The translations under genes and the position numbers were made by a program. Below are positions 46,404 through 57,480 of a DNA stretch of 64,000 bases, one piece after another. A model generated the notes under the pieces. That model searched no databases. It was not told the origin of the DNA and was given only the letters and a program-made list of their open reading frames with translations. The DNA is from an uncultured Sphingomonadaceae bacterium (GTDB taxonomy: Bacteria; Pseudomonadota; Alphaproteobacteria; Sphingomonadales; Sphingomonadaceae), in assembly GCA_947496865.1 (NCBI GenBank), contig CANMEE010000002.1, positions 1,137,825 through 1,201,824 of the forward strand, read 5' to 3'. Position 1 is the first letter of the stretch; each line of letters starts with the position of its first letter.

Positions 46404-48050
46404 TTAAAGCCGTGCGAGCAGCTGGTCGATCTGTACTTGCTGATCCGTGCTGGCAAACGCCTTCAGACTCGAAATGACCCGCTTGGCCTCCGCCGCCTGT
46501 CCGTTGGCGGCCAGCGCATTGGCCAGATGCCATCGAATTTCGAGATTACCCGGTGCTCGCGATGAAGCCTGTTGCAGCAGTTTCAACGCTTCCGCCTTGT
46601 CTTGCCCGGACTGCAACACTGTCCAGCCCAACGTGTCGAGCACATTGGGATCATTAGGGGTTAGCGCCAGCGCAGCGCGGGCGAAGGTCACAGCCTCCGC
46701 CTTGTTACCAAGTTCCAACTGCACTAATGCGCTATTGTTCATTATGATGGCATTGCGATCAAGGCCGGAAGCCCGCAAATCAGCGTAAATAGAATCTGCT
46801 TTGGCCCATTGCTTGGCGGCGATCGCTTGACCGGCTTCGGTCATTTTCAACGCAATATCATCCCGCCCCGCTGGTGCTTGGGCGCGCTTGCCGAAACTGA
46901 CGGCTAACGGGTCATTTTGTGCTTTGCCCAGTTTGGCGGCCAGCGCCAATAGTTGCGGGGTCGCCGTGGCGCGATCTGCCGCTGGCTTGACGAGCGCGTA
47001 GGCTTGCGTTTCATCACCAGCCGCTGTCAAAGCGTGACCCAGAACCGTAATGCCCTGTACATGGCCCGGCCGATCGGCCAGAAATTTGCGCAACCAGTCA
47101 ATCGCTTGCTCATGATTGCCTTGTAAATAAGCAATTTCGCCACGCAGTAGAAGCGTACCGGAAACATCACCCAATGTCTCTCCCGCCCCTTGAACCAGTT
47201 CATGGGCACGGTCGATATCGCCATCATTAAAAGCGATTTTCGCCATCAGGAAAAGCGCCATCGGATGACCGGGAGCCAGTTCCAAAATCCGCTTCAAGTC
47301 AACTTTTGCCTGCTTTTGATTTCCCATATCCGCATTGACCGCAGCAACAGAAAAAAGCGGGGTGATGCTGTCGGGGTAAAGTTCGAGCGCTTTGTCAAAC
47401 ATCGCTTTTGCGTCCGGTAAATCCTGGCCTATCAGCGCCAGTTGACCGGACAACAGCAGCGCATCGAGATTATCTGGACCATGTTTGAGGGCCAGCGCCG
47501 CGGTCCGCCGGGCCTGGCTGATATTGCGCTGATCAATTTCATAATTGCCGCGAAGCGCCAATAGCCCGGGATCTCTCGGTTCTGCTGACAAACCGTCAGC
47601 CAGCGCCTTGACCGCTTCGTCTTCCCGATCAAGCTGCAACAGCGCCTGAGCCTTAACCCAAAAGGCCAAATTGGCATGCCTCTGGTTCACGTCCTGGACG
47701 AGTTCCAGAGCCCGTTCTGGCATATCCCGCAGCAACAGCGCATGCGCCATCAAGCCTCGAACTTCTGCCTGATAGGCTTTGTTTCCAGACAATTTTTTGA
47801 AGGCCGCCTCCGCTGCAACGCCATCACCAAGCTGCAACAAGGTTTTACCATATAAAAGATTGGCAGCTGGATCCGTGCTATCGTCCTTCAAGGCCGACAT
47901 CAAATATATCCGCGCGCCACGATAGTCATTTTCTGCGAACGCCGACTGAGCCTGAGCAAGCGGATCACTGGCATCAGTCGAACAAGCGCCCAGCGTCAGT
48001 GACAGGGCCAGTAGAGAGCCGACTATGTTAGGTTTTCGCACGAATATCAT
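46404..48050 (-). CDS. TPR-repeat lipoprotein, PrsT-like (PEP-CTERM system)
   Basis: A 548-residue lipoprotein with a lipobox L-G-A-C ending at Cys23, followed by at least ten tetratricopeptide repeats (for example Y-P-D-S-I-T-P-L-F and P-N-D-P-N-V-L-D-T-L-G-W). This length and arrangement match PrsT, the TPR lipoprotein found with exosortase/PEP-CTERM export loci. It lies 130 bases downstream of the PEP-CTERM gene. The exosortase genes themselves are not in the window, so the PrsT reading rests on its neighbour and architecture. Confidence 0.72.
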   Translation of the reverse strand: MIFVRKPNIVGSLLALSLTLGACSTDASDPLAQAQSAFAENDYRGARIYLMSALKDDSTDPAANLLYGKTLLQLGDGVAAEAAFKKLSGNKAYQAEVRGLMAHALLLRDMPERALELVQDVNQRHANLAFWVKAQALLQLDREDEAVKALADGLSAEPRDPGLLALRGNYEIDQRNISQARRTAALALKHGPDNLDALLLSGQLALIGQDLPDAKAMFDKALELYPDSITPLFSVAAVNADMGNQKQAKVDLKRILELAPGHPMALFLMAKIAFNDGDIDRAHELVQGAGETLGDVSGTLLLRGEIAYLQGNHEQAIDWLRKFLADRPGHVQGITVLGHALTAAGDETQAYALVKPAADRATATPQLLALAAKLGKAQNDPLAVSFGKRAQAPAGRDDIALKMTEAGQAIAAKQWAKADSIYADLRASGLDRNAIIMNNSALVQLELGNKAEAVTFARAALALTPNDPNVLDTLGWTVLQSGQDKAEALKLLQQASSRAPGNLEIRWHLANALAANGQAAEAKRVISSLKAFASTDQQVQIDQLLARL

Positions 48051-48119
48051 GCGTTATAAATAGAGATAAGGCCTTTAAAAATACCTAATCAAGAAGAACC
48101 TATATCATCCGATTTCAGA

Positions 48120-48157
48120 CAAAAAGAAACCGGACGATATTGAGCTCGCCCGGTTCC
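48120..48157 (-). terminator. Rho-independent terminator after the PEP-CTERM gene
   Basis: On the minus strand a 12-base-pair stem with two G-U pairs (GGAACCGGGCGA with TCGTCCGGTTTC) encloses an eight-base loop and is followed by TTTTTG. It lies 23 bases after the stop of the PEP-CTERM gene and before the TPR lipoprotein gene, so the latter probably has its own promoter or depends on readthrough. Confidence 0.85.
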
Positions 48158-48180
48158 AATAGTCTGATCAGATTAAATGC

Positions 48181-48867
48181 TTAAGCAGCGAGCTTTTTCC
48201 GGCGACGGCGTGTACCGGCCCAAAGTCCGCCTACGGCAAGTCCTAAAAGGCCCAAAACGCCGGGCTCGGGTACTTCAGATGCGATTTTGTCGAGGTTGAA
48301 GTTAATATCCCAGTGCTTAACGGCATGGCCATTAGGGTTGAGGATATTCAGCCAAGCAGACCCACCGAATTTTTTGTTCTTGTCATTCGCGCCATTACCA
48401 AATTGCAGCGTCGTATTGCCGGCAAAAGGATCATTGGGATTCACGGTATATACCGCGCCATCAATCGTAATGGTGCCCGATCCATTGGTGAAAAAATCAA
48501 TGTCCGGCGTATCGGTGACGGGATTGAAATTGCCGCCGCCATTTTTATAGTCAAAACTGGTGCCATCAATAGTTTCTAGGAAATTACTGAAGCTCAGGTC
48601 CAAAGTCGCGACTTGGCCAGCGCCGTTAATGGCGGTGCCGGTCAGCGTAGCAGTCTGCGCGTCAGTGTCTTGGCTGAACGTCGTGCCGTCCTGAAACGCA
48701 TATTTCCGGGTACAGCCACTGCCGATATTTCCCGTGTATAGGCCGTGCTTGCAAGAACCGCCGGTATAGTTTGTTGCGGCATAGTCAATAACCCCTGCAG
48801 AAGCTGGCGTCGCGTAAGCGGCGGCGAGTCCAATGGCGGTCAATGTTACGATGGAAATTTTGCGCAT
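48181..48867 (-). CDS. PEP-CTERM sorting-domain surface protein
   Basis: A 228-residue exported protein: signal peptide at about 1-24, a glycine/asparagine/aspartate-rich beta-type body with two cysteines near 38 and 52, and a C-terminal sorting region with E-V-P-E-P, a hydrophobic stretch (G-L-L-G-L-A-V-G-G-L) and R-R-R-R-K-K. That is the PEP-CTERM signal recognised by exosortase, which processes the protein on its way to the cell surface. A sigma-54-type promoter lies upstream, a pattern known for PEP-CTERM genes controlled by PrsK/PrsR. Confidence 0.9.
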   Translation of the reverse strand: MRKISIVTLTAIGLAAAYATPASAGVIDYAATNYTGGSCKHGLYTGNIGSGCTRKYAFQDGTTFSQDTDAQTATLTGTAINGAGQVATLDLSFSNFLETIDGTSFDYKNGGGNFNPVTDTPDIDFFTNGSGTITIDGAVYTVNPNDPFAGNTTLQFGNGANDKNKKFGGSAWLNILNPNGHAVKHWDINFNLDKIASEVPEPGVLGLLGLAVGGLWAGTRRRRKKLAA

Positions 48868-48965
48868 GAAGTTTGCTGCCTTATTTTTCTAAATATTTCA
48901 TCAATCGATTCCAAGACGTTCAAAATTAATCTTTAAACATCCCAAAACCACTTGTGAGTTTTAGA

Positions 48966-48981
48966 AGCAGACCTTGTGCCA
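48966..48981 (-). promoter_or_regulatory. Sigma-54-type promoter for the PEP-CTERM gene
   Basis: On the minus strand TGGCAC (48981-48976), five bases, then CTGCT (48970-48966) match the -24/-12 consensus TGGCAC-N5-TTGCW at all but one position, with the GG and GC pairs ten bases apart as required. Transcription would begin near 48955, giving an 88-base leader before the ATG at 48867. Activation needs an upstream-binding activator; a palindrome (49016-49036) lies 35 bases further upstream. Confidence 0.6.
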
Positions 48982-49015
48982 TTTTTCCAAATATTATATA
49001 TTTCAAATGGTTAGA

Positions 49016-49036
49016 TAGTTAATTTAATATTAACTA
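49016..49036. promoter_or_regulatory. Palindrome, possible activator site
   Basis: TAGTTAAT-N5-ATTAACTA is a perfect eight-base inverted repeat in a very AT-rich stretch. Its place about 60 to 80 bases upstream of the predicted sigma-54 start is that of an enhancer-binding-protein site. It could instead serve the opposite strand, or be chance in AT-rich DNA. Confidence 0.4.
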
Positions 49037-49150
49037 TGTCATAAATGTAATCAATATCGACAACAGAGCCTTTAGAAATAAGGTTAACTTGGCCCCAATA
49101 GAGGAGAGATGCATCGGTTTTACAAAGCAATTCTGGCCATTCCCTATATT

Positions 49151-50728
49151 TTAAAGGGAAGGCTTTTCCGCTTCGGCGATATTCCGCAATTCGGTTTTAA
49201 GGATTTTGCCAATATGACTGCGGGGCAGTTCCGTGATCAAGCGCAGCTCAGACAGACGCTGTGTCTTACCCAGTTCCGCATTGGTTCTGGCTTTGACCGC
49301 TTCCAAGTCCAGCGATACGCCCTCTTCCGCAACAACGAAACCAACCGGGGTTTCACCCCATTGCTTGGACGCAATGCCAACAACAGCTGCATCGGCGACA
49401 TTGCTATGGGCCATCAACGCCTCTTCCAGATCACGGGGATAGATATTGAACCCGCCGGAAATAATCATATCCTTGGAACGGCCCATCAATGTAATGAAGC
49501 CATCTTCATCGACTTTGCCGATATCCCCCATACGCTGCCAGCGATCGCCATTGTCATCATACCAGCTGGCTTCTTCGGTTTTCTCAGGCTGGTTTTGATA
49601 ACCGCTCATCATCGTCTGCGAGCGACCGACCAGTTCGCCCATTTCACCAGATGGCAGGCGGTTCAAATCTTCGTCCACCGTTATCACTTCACTGCCACCC
49701 CAAGCGATTCCGACCGTATGCAGCTTGTCCGGATGCGCATGCGCCAGCAAGATGCATACGACGCCACCTTCTGTCATTGAGTAAATCTCGATCAAACCGC
49801 CCGGCATCCGTTCCAGGACTTCTGCTTTCAGTTCTGCTGAGAAGGGCGCGCTGGTGCAATATTTATGCGTAAAAGTCGAAAGGTCATACTCGTCAAATCC
49901 GTCAAAATCCATCAGCCGCTGATACTGTACGGGGACCAGCATCGTATGGGTCGCCCGGTTGTTCTGCGCCAGTTCCAGCCAGCGTTGGCAATCAAATTTG
50001 CGCATGAGGATAGATGTTCCGCCATAAGCCACGGTCGCGACAAAAATACCAAGCGTCGTATTGGAATAAAGCGGGGTAGAGAAAAGCGAGACCTGACCGG
50101 GCTGACCATAGCCGGAATTTTCGCCCACCGCCATTTGATACCACCGCATCTGGCGGCTATGAACAATGCCCTTGGGCGTGCCAGTCGTACCGCTGGAATA
50201 GATAATGTTAAACGGATCTTTCGGATCGACTTCCACATCTTTTGGTATAATCCCTTCTTCGGCCATCCACTCGCGCATTGCAGGCGCGCCTTCTTCTGCC
50301 GCATTGTCCATCATGACATGCTGAAGGCGAGGCAAATCGACGCCGCTTTCAAACAATTCCGCTCGCTTCGCGCTATCGACGAACAAGTGCATAGCTCCGC
50401 TATCGACCATCATATTAGCAAGCTGCTTCGGCGTTGCAGACGTGGTCAGCGGCGCGGCGCAACCACCAGCAACAATCGCGCCAAGATACGCGATCGCATA
50501 GCGGATCGATGTCGTCCCAAGAATGGAAACTGCCTGCCCTTTTTCAAGACCATCTGCTTGAAGCTGAGCGGCTACGCGTTGGACCAGTGCCGCCGTCTCA
50601 GACCAAGTGAGGCTTTCTTCACCATCATCCAATGCAATACGGTCGGGCTGATTGACGGCATGGGCGTTGATTAAATCAGCAAGATGGCCAAATGGCTGCT
50701 CAAGATAGGCGACGGGATCGAGGGTCAT
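49151..50728 (-). CDS. Acyl-CoA synthetase/long-chain fatty-acid-CoA ligase family protein
   Basis: A 525-residue adenylate-forming ligase. The AMP-binding loop I-Y-S-S-G-T-T-G-T-P-K-G lies near residue 185, followed by Y-S-M-T-E-G-G and the catalytic hinge region with G-D-I-G-K-V-D-E-D-G-F-I and a late I-P-R-D/Y-P-R-D-L-E-E motif; the C-terminal P-R-S-H-I-G-K-I-L-K contains the catalytic lysine. The substrate, fatty or aromatic acid, is not clear from the sequence. It starts alone, downstream of no linked gene. Confidence 0.85.
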   Translation of the reverse strand: MTLDPVAYLEQPFGHLADLINAHAVNQPDRIALDDGEESLTWSETAALVQRVAAQLQADGLEKGQAVSILGTTSIRYAIAYLGAIVAGGCAAPLTTSATPKQLANMMVDSGAMHLFVDSAKRAELFESGVDLPRLQHVMMDNAAEEGAPAMREWMAEEGIIPKDVEVDPKDPFNIIYSSGTTGTPKGIVHSRQMRWYQMAVGENSGYGQPGQVSLFSTPLYSNTTLGIFVATVAYGGTSILMRKFDCQRWLELAQNNRATHTMLVPVQYQRLMDFDGFDEYDLSTFTHKYCTSAPFSAELKAEVLERMPGGLIEIYSMTEGGVVCILLAHAHPDKLHTVGIAWGGSEVITVDEDLNRLPSGEMGELVGRSQTMMSGYQNQPEKTEEASWYDDNGDRWQRMGDIGKVDEDGFITLMGRSKDMIISGGFNIYPRDLEEALMAHSNVADAAVVGIASKQWGETPVGFVVAEEGVSLDLEAVKARTNAELGKTQRLSELRLITELPRSHIGKILKTELRNIAEAEKPSL

Positions 50729-50854
50729 TTAGCGGCTTTCCTGTTGTAAGCTTAGCCATAGACCATCGCACCCTCAGCTCGCTTCGTCTAGATGCTTCCC
50801 CCATCAAGACGAGACATAGTTCTCCTGCTCGCGGCACAGACAAATGCTAACGGG

Positions 50855-51349
50855 CTAACCCGCCACCAGTTTAACGAAAGTGCTCTCTACCCAGCCGCTT
50901 TTGCAAGGACCATCATAGTTGCGCTTGGAACGCACTGGAGACGATACGCCGCAATCCACTGATCTGGGATCAGCGTCGGGCGTTGCGCTATTGTCATAGA
51001 CAATGCCCAGCCATTGTTGGTCATGACTGCGCGTGCAGATGAAGACTATTTGCCCTTCCGACAGACTTTCTTTCTCTTTTGCACTATCAAACGGCGCAAT
51101 ACGAACGCTCAGCTTGGCACTCCGCAAGTCCGCGACTTTACCGACGGCCTGACACGCGTCAAAGCGCGGACCGCCCTCTCCTATTCGCACAGGCCGTTCA
51201 TCGGGGTTTGAATTTACCCGCTCGGTCCGGCCGGTGGGATTGTCGACGTCAGAACGGCTTTCCGGCAAGTCATCACTAACTTGGGTGGTTTCGGAGCATG
51301 CCACAGTGGCAAAACAAATCAACGCAACAGGGATCAGGGTTTTCATCAT
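50855..51349 (-). CDS. Hypothetical lipoprotein with SH3-like C-terminus
   Basis: A 164-residue protein that I cannot name. The start has a lipoprotein-type signal (A-T-V-A-C at about 14-18), then a polar low-complexity stretch. The rest has paired cysteines, and a G-W-V-E-S-T-F-V-K-L pattern near the C-terminus resembles bacterial SH3 domains, so binding of cell wall or another protein is possible. It stands between the acyl-CoA ligase and the PaaI-like gene, all on the minus strand. Confidence 0.55.
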   Translation of the reverse strand: MMKTLIPVALICFATVACSETTQVSDDLPESRSDVDNPTGRTERVNSNPDERPVRIGEGGPRFDACQAVGKVADLRSAKLSVRIAPFDSAKEKESLSEGQIVFICTRSHDQQWLGIVYDNSATPDADPRSVDCGVSSPVRSKRNYDGPCKSGWVESTFVKLVAG

Positions 51350-51405
51350 ATCGATGGTCTAGACCATGTTACATAATTTTGGAATGATTCGAATAATCAA
51401 TTGGT

Positions 51406-51807
51406 TCAGAGCACAATTTGAGTTTGGGTAACGACCGCCACCAATGTTCCGTCTTCCAGAGTTATCCGTGTTTGCCAGACCGATTGCCTTTTGCCGACTT
51501 TGAACGGCACCGCTTCGCCATAGACGATTTGCCCCTCCGCGGCGGCATGCAGGAAATTGGTCTTACTTTCAGATGTGGTGGTTCCATTTGCTCCCTCCGG
51601 TAGGTTGGCAAATCCGCCAAAAGCACCCAGTACATCTGCAAAGGTCATCACCGCCCCACCATGTATGGACGGCGTATCACGGCCATTTCCTGCGGTACAA
51701 ATTTCTGGCCGGACGAGCATTTCACCGAGGATTCGCTCTTTGGTCATTTCAGTGATCTTTATGCCCATTGTTTTGGCAAAGGGTACAATATCTGCGGGGT
51801 TACTCAT
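51406..51807 (-). CDS. PaaI-type hotdog thioesterase
   Basis: A 133-residue single hotdog-domain protein. The helix and catalytic region N-G-R-D-T-P-S-I-H-G-G-A-V-M-T-F-A-D resembles PaaI/YdiI thioesterases (H-G-G with the acidic residue at the end of this motif). Substrate is probably an acyl-CoA. GGAG lies ten bases before the ATG. It is divergent from gyrB across 172 bases that hold no other gene. Confidence 0.85.
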   Translation of the reverse strand: MSNPADIVPFAKTMGIKITEMTKERILGEMLVRPEICTAGNGRDTPSIHGGAVMTFADVLGAFGGFANLPEGANGTTTSESKTNFLHAAAEGQIVYGEAVPFKVGKRQSVWQTRITLEDGTLVAVVTQTQIVL

Positions 51808-51970
51808 AAGCTATTCTCCTAATGCATTCAGCGTCTAGGCCAGCATTTCACCAACGAAAACTATCACCATATATAACCCGCAATCAAATCTACTTAACTA
51901 TCTGTAAAATATGGAATATAATATCCTGTTTTCCAACAAATTCCTTGGGTTTCAAACCTTAAAGGTCTAA

Positions 51971-54508
<2,538 letters not shown>

Positions 54509-54517
54509 CTGATTGAT

Positions 54518-54541
54518 GCCGGCTAGCGAAAGCTAGTCGGC
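54518..54541. terminator. Hairpin shared by the convergent gyrB and S9 peptidase ends
   Basis: A ten-base-pair stem (GCCGGCTAGC with GCTAGTCGGC, one G-U pair) closes a GAAA tetraloop. It lies ten bases past the gyrB stop and overlaps the stop of the convergent peptidase gene. There is no T-tract on either side, so it may limit readthrough or protect mRNA ends rather than act as a full terminator. Confidence 0.5.
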
Positions 54542-56749
54542 AATCGTCAAGCCCACGGCATCCGCCATAAATCCGTAAATATCGGAATATTCCTCGATCA
54601 ACTTATCGGTCGGCTTTCCGCTGCCATGCCCTGCCCGCGTTTCGATACGGATCAGGTGCGGCTTCTCACCAGTGTTTAGCGCCTGCAGACGCGCGGTATA
54701 TTTGAAGCTATGGCCTGGCACCACGCGATCATCGGTATCCGCGGTTGAAATCATCAATGCCGGATAATCCGTGCCATCTTTGATATTGTGATAAGGTGAA
54801 TAGGTCAGGAGCTTCCTGAAATCCGCTTGCTTGTTCGGATAGCCATAATCATCCACCCAATAGCGGCCGGCTGTAAACCGATCAAAGCGCAGCATATCCA
54901 TCACGCCCACGGCCGCATGGCCGGTGGTAAACAGGTCCGGGCGCTGGTTCATCACCGCACCAACCAGCAAACCGCCATTGGACCGCCCTTCGATCGCCAG
55001 ACCGTCTTTCGGCGTAATGCCTTCCGCAATCAGATATTCGCCGGCTGCGATAAAATCATCAAACACATTCTGTTTATTCTGCAAACGGCCCCCATCATGC
55101 CACTCTTTGCCATATTCGCCGCCGCCACGCAGATTGGCAGAGGCATAAACACCGCCCGCTTCGATCCACGCCATTTTAGGCGCGCTGTAACCGGGCAGGA
55201 CGGATATGTTGAATCCACCATAGCCGTAAAGCAACGTCGGCGCGCCGTCGCTCAGATCAAGGTTTTTCTTGTGAACCAAGAATAGCGGAATTTTCGTGCC
55301 GTCCTTGCTGTCGTAAAAGCGCTGGGTGACAGAAATCGTCTCGGGATCAAACGGCAGGTCCGGTTTGGCCCAGACATCGGGTTTGCCAGTATCGGTAAAA
55401 CTGTAAATACCATTGGGCTGGTTAAAGCTTCCAAATGCAAAATAGCCTTTGTCCGACTTGGCAGACCCATTCAAACCGCCGACAGTGCCCAGGCCAGGCA
55501 GATCGACAACACCTTTGGGCGTCCCATCCAATGCGAAGGCTTCCAGCCTGCTTTTGGCATCATCGATAAAATCAACGACCAGCATATCACCAACAATTGC
55601 GGCACTATCAATGGTGGCTGTATGTTCTGGTACCACTTCACTAAAGACATAGACGTCTTGACCGCATGTAGTCGTCGCAGAATCCGGCCCATCGCACATG
55701 ACGTCGCGATTTTCCGGCTTGGATAGATCGGTTTTCACCACCCGCAATCGCTTGGCATCCTTATTGGTCGCGAAGTAAAGCGTATCGCCAATGCCGTCGA
55801 TCAATGACCAGCTATGGTCGAAACCCTCAACCAGCGTGCGCGTCGTAAGCTGTGGTGCATCGACCTTGACCAGTGTCATTTCATAACGATCATCGGTGCC
55901 GGATGAAGATGTAATGACCACCCATTCCTTATCCGACGTCACCTCGGCAACATGGTTAAGTTCCGGCCTGTCGGGCGTTGCATAGACCTTTATATCTTTC
56001 GCCTGTGCCTGTCCCAGCACATGCATATAGATTGTGTGATCTTTGTTCAGTGACTGAAAAGCCGCGCCCTCTTTCGGTTCTGGAAATCGAGAATAAAGAA
56101 AGCCGCTATTTTCTGGCATCCAAGCAAGGTTCGAGAATTTGACCCACTCGACCGTATCCGGCTTTTCTTCACCCGTCGCGACATCGATCACCTTTACTGT
56201 GCGCCAGTCCGATCCGCCGTCCTGAATAGCATAGGCGAGCAAACTGCCATCTTCAGAAGGCTTCCATTCCGCTAGCGCAGTCGCGCCATCTTCTGACCAT
56301 CCCGCCGGGTCAATAAGCACGCGTTCTTCACCATCGGTTCCATCCCGAACATAAAGTATCGCCTGATTCTGGCCGCCACTCTTACGCTCGTAAAAATATT
56401 TCCCGCCTGCTTCGACTGGGACACCCAACGCATCATAGTTGAACAGCTTGGTCATGGAAGCAGCCAATGCCTCGCGGCCCTCCAGCTTTTCGAGATAGCC
56501 ATCGGTCACAGCATTTTGCGCTTCCACCCACGCCGCTACATCGGCATCTTCCCGAACATCATTTTCCAGCCAACGATAGGGATCAGCGATTTGCTCTCCA
56601 AATTGCTCGTCGATTACATCGACAGTTTTGGTCTCGGGATAGGTCAAAGTGTCATCTTTCGCTGTCGCATCGGTTTGGGCCAGAGCGGGAATGGAGGTAA
56701 TTGCAGTGCTGCTAGCAAGCGCCAAGGCAAATAGGCTGGTGATACGCAT
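54533..56749 (-). CDS. Secreted S9 prolyl oligopeptidase
   Basis: A 738-residue prolyl-oligopeptidase-family serine peptidase with a signal peptide (about 1-24) and thus a periplasmic or secreted location. An N-terminal beta-propeller of repeated blades precedes the alpha/beta-hydrolase domain, which holds Ser590 (G-R-S-N-G-G), Asp673 (T-D-D-R-V) and His708 (A-G-H-G-S). The usual substrates are short, proline-containing peptides. ATG 56749 follows CGGGAAA; an earlier in-frame ATG at 56821 lies beyond the rplQ terminator and is rejected. Confidence 0.9.
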   Translation of the reverse strand: MRITSLFALALASSTAITSIPALAQTDATAKDDTLTYPETKTVDVIDEQFGEQIADPYRWLENDVREDADVAAWVEAQNAVTDGYLEKLEGREALAASMTKLFNYDALGVPVEAGGKYFYERKSGGQNQAILYVRDGTDGEERVLIDPAGWSEDGATALAEWKPSEDGSLLAYAIQDGGSDWRTVKVIDVATGEEKPDTVEWVKFSNLAWMPENSGFLYSRFPEPKEGAAFQSLNKDHTIYMHVLGQAQAKDIKVYATPDRPELNHVAEVTSDKEWVVITSSSGTDDRYEMTLVKVDAPQLTTRTLVEGFDHSWSLIDGIGDTLYFATNKDAKRLRVVKTDLSKPENRDVMCDGPDSATTTCGQDVYVFSEVVPEHTATIDSAAIVGDMLVVDFIDDAKSRLEAFALDGTPKGVVDLPGLGTVGGLNGSAKSDKGYFAFGSFNQPNGIYSFTDTGKPDVWAKPDLPFDPETISVTQRFYDSKDGTKIPLFLVHKKNLDLSDGAPTLLYGYGGFNISVLPGYSAPKMAWIEAGGVYASANLRGGGEYGKEWHDGGRLQNKQNVFDDFIAAGEYLIAEGITPKDGLAIEGRSNGGLLVGAVMNQRPDLFTTGHAAVGVMDMLRFDRFTAGRYWVDDYGYPNKQADFRKLLTYSPYHNIKDGTDYPALMISTADTDDRVVPGHSFKYTARLQALNTGEKPHLIRIETRAGHGSGKPTDKLIEEYSDIYGFMADAVGLTIAD

Positions 56750-56773
56750 GAGAATTTCCCGAACAACAATGAT

Positions 56774-56812
56774 AAAACGAAAAGAGGCCGCAAGCTTATC
56801 GCCTGCAGCCTC
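56774..56812 (-). terminator. Rho-independent terminator of the rplQ operon
   Basis: On the minus strand a 12-base-pair stem with two G-U pairs (GAGGCTGCAGGC with GCTTGCGGCCTC) and a GATAA loop is followed by TTTTCGTTTT. It lies 35 bases past the rplQ stop, and upstream of the S9 peptidase start on the same strand, separating the two transcription units. Confidence 0.87.
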
Positions 56813-56847
56813 TGATATCAATTGAAACTGTCCTTCAGAGGAAGGGC

Positions 56848-57270
56848 TTACGCCTCTTCGAAATCTTCCTCAGCATTTTGATCTGGACCACTGTCCTGAC
56901 CTTTAGCTTCTTCGTTCCGGTCGACCAGTTCGATCACTGCCATAGCTGCAGCATCTGAATCGCGGAAACCGGCTTTTATAATCCGGGTATATCCACCGCT
57001 ACGGTCGGCATAACGTTCAGCCAGTTCACCGAAAAGTTTCTTTTCTTGGGTCTCGTCCATCAAACGAGCGTGAGCCAAGCGACGGTTGGACAAGCCACCT
57101 TTTTTCGCCAGCGTGACCAACTTCTCTACATAAGGCCGCATTTCTTTGGCTTTCGGCAGGGTTGTCATGATCTGCTCATGCTTGATCAGTGCCGCAGACA
57201 GGTTTTTCAGCAAAGCCTGACGGTGAGCACCGGTCCGCTGCATACGGCGGCCCTTCATTCTATGACGCAT
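56848..57270 (-). CDS. rplQ: 50S ribosomal protein L17
   Basis: L17 sits near the exit of the peptide tunnel. The 140 residues start [10 protein letters not shown] and carry R-L-A-H-A-R and G-G-Y-T-R-I-I-K as in the family, followed by an acidic tail ([10 protein letters not shown]) usual for alphaproteobacteria. It is the last gene of the alpha operon, 210 bases after rpoA, with a palindromic repeat in that gap. Confidence 0.96.
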   Translation of the reverse strand: MRHRMKGRRMQRTGAHRQALLKNLSAALIKHEQIMTTLPKAKEMRPYVEKLVTLAKKGGLSNRRLAHARLMDETQEKKLFGELAERYADRSGGYTRIIKAGFRDSDAAAMAVIELVDRNEEAKGQDSGPDQNAEEDFEEA

Positions 57271-57353
57271 ATTCTATACTCCGTTCGTATTGGGGCCGTA
57301 TGAGGTACCCCGATGCAGGCCGGTTCAAAGGGTCGGCCAGTTTTCCCTTCTTT

Positions 57354-57470
57354 AGCCCCTCCCCTTCAGGGGAGGGGTTGGGGTGGGGCCTACAAAAACC
57401 CCACTCCGCTGCGACTAGGCCCTGCAAGTGCAGGACCAAGTCTCACTGCCTCTCCCCTGAAGGGGAGAGG
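57354..57470. repeat. Palindrome-rich intergenic repeat between rpoA and rplQ
   Basis: About 117 bases hold two near-perfect inverted repeats: CCCCTCCCCT-TC-AGGGGAGGGG (57356-57377) and CCTCTCCCCT-GA-AGGGGAGAGG (57449-57470). A further short stem GTGGGG/CCCCAC and CCTGCA-AG-TGCAGG lie between. The ends mirror each other, as in small mobile palindromic elements (REP/MITE type). G-rich runs such as GGGGTTGGGGTGGGG follow the first. It is a feature of the DNA and does not read as a gene. Confidence 0.75.
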
Positions 57471-57480
57471 TTTAATGGTT

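Noticed and set aside
49139..49160. TTCCCT-AGGGAA inverted repeat at the end of the acyl-CoA ligase gene
   Set aside because: The stem is short and AT-rich, with no T-run; a terminator cannot be claimed.
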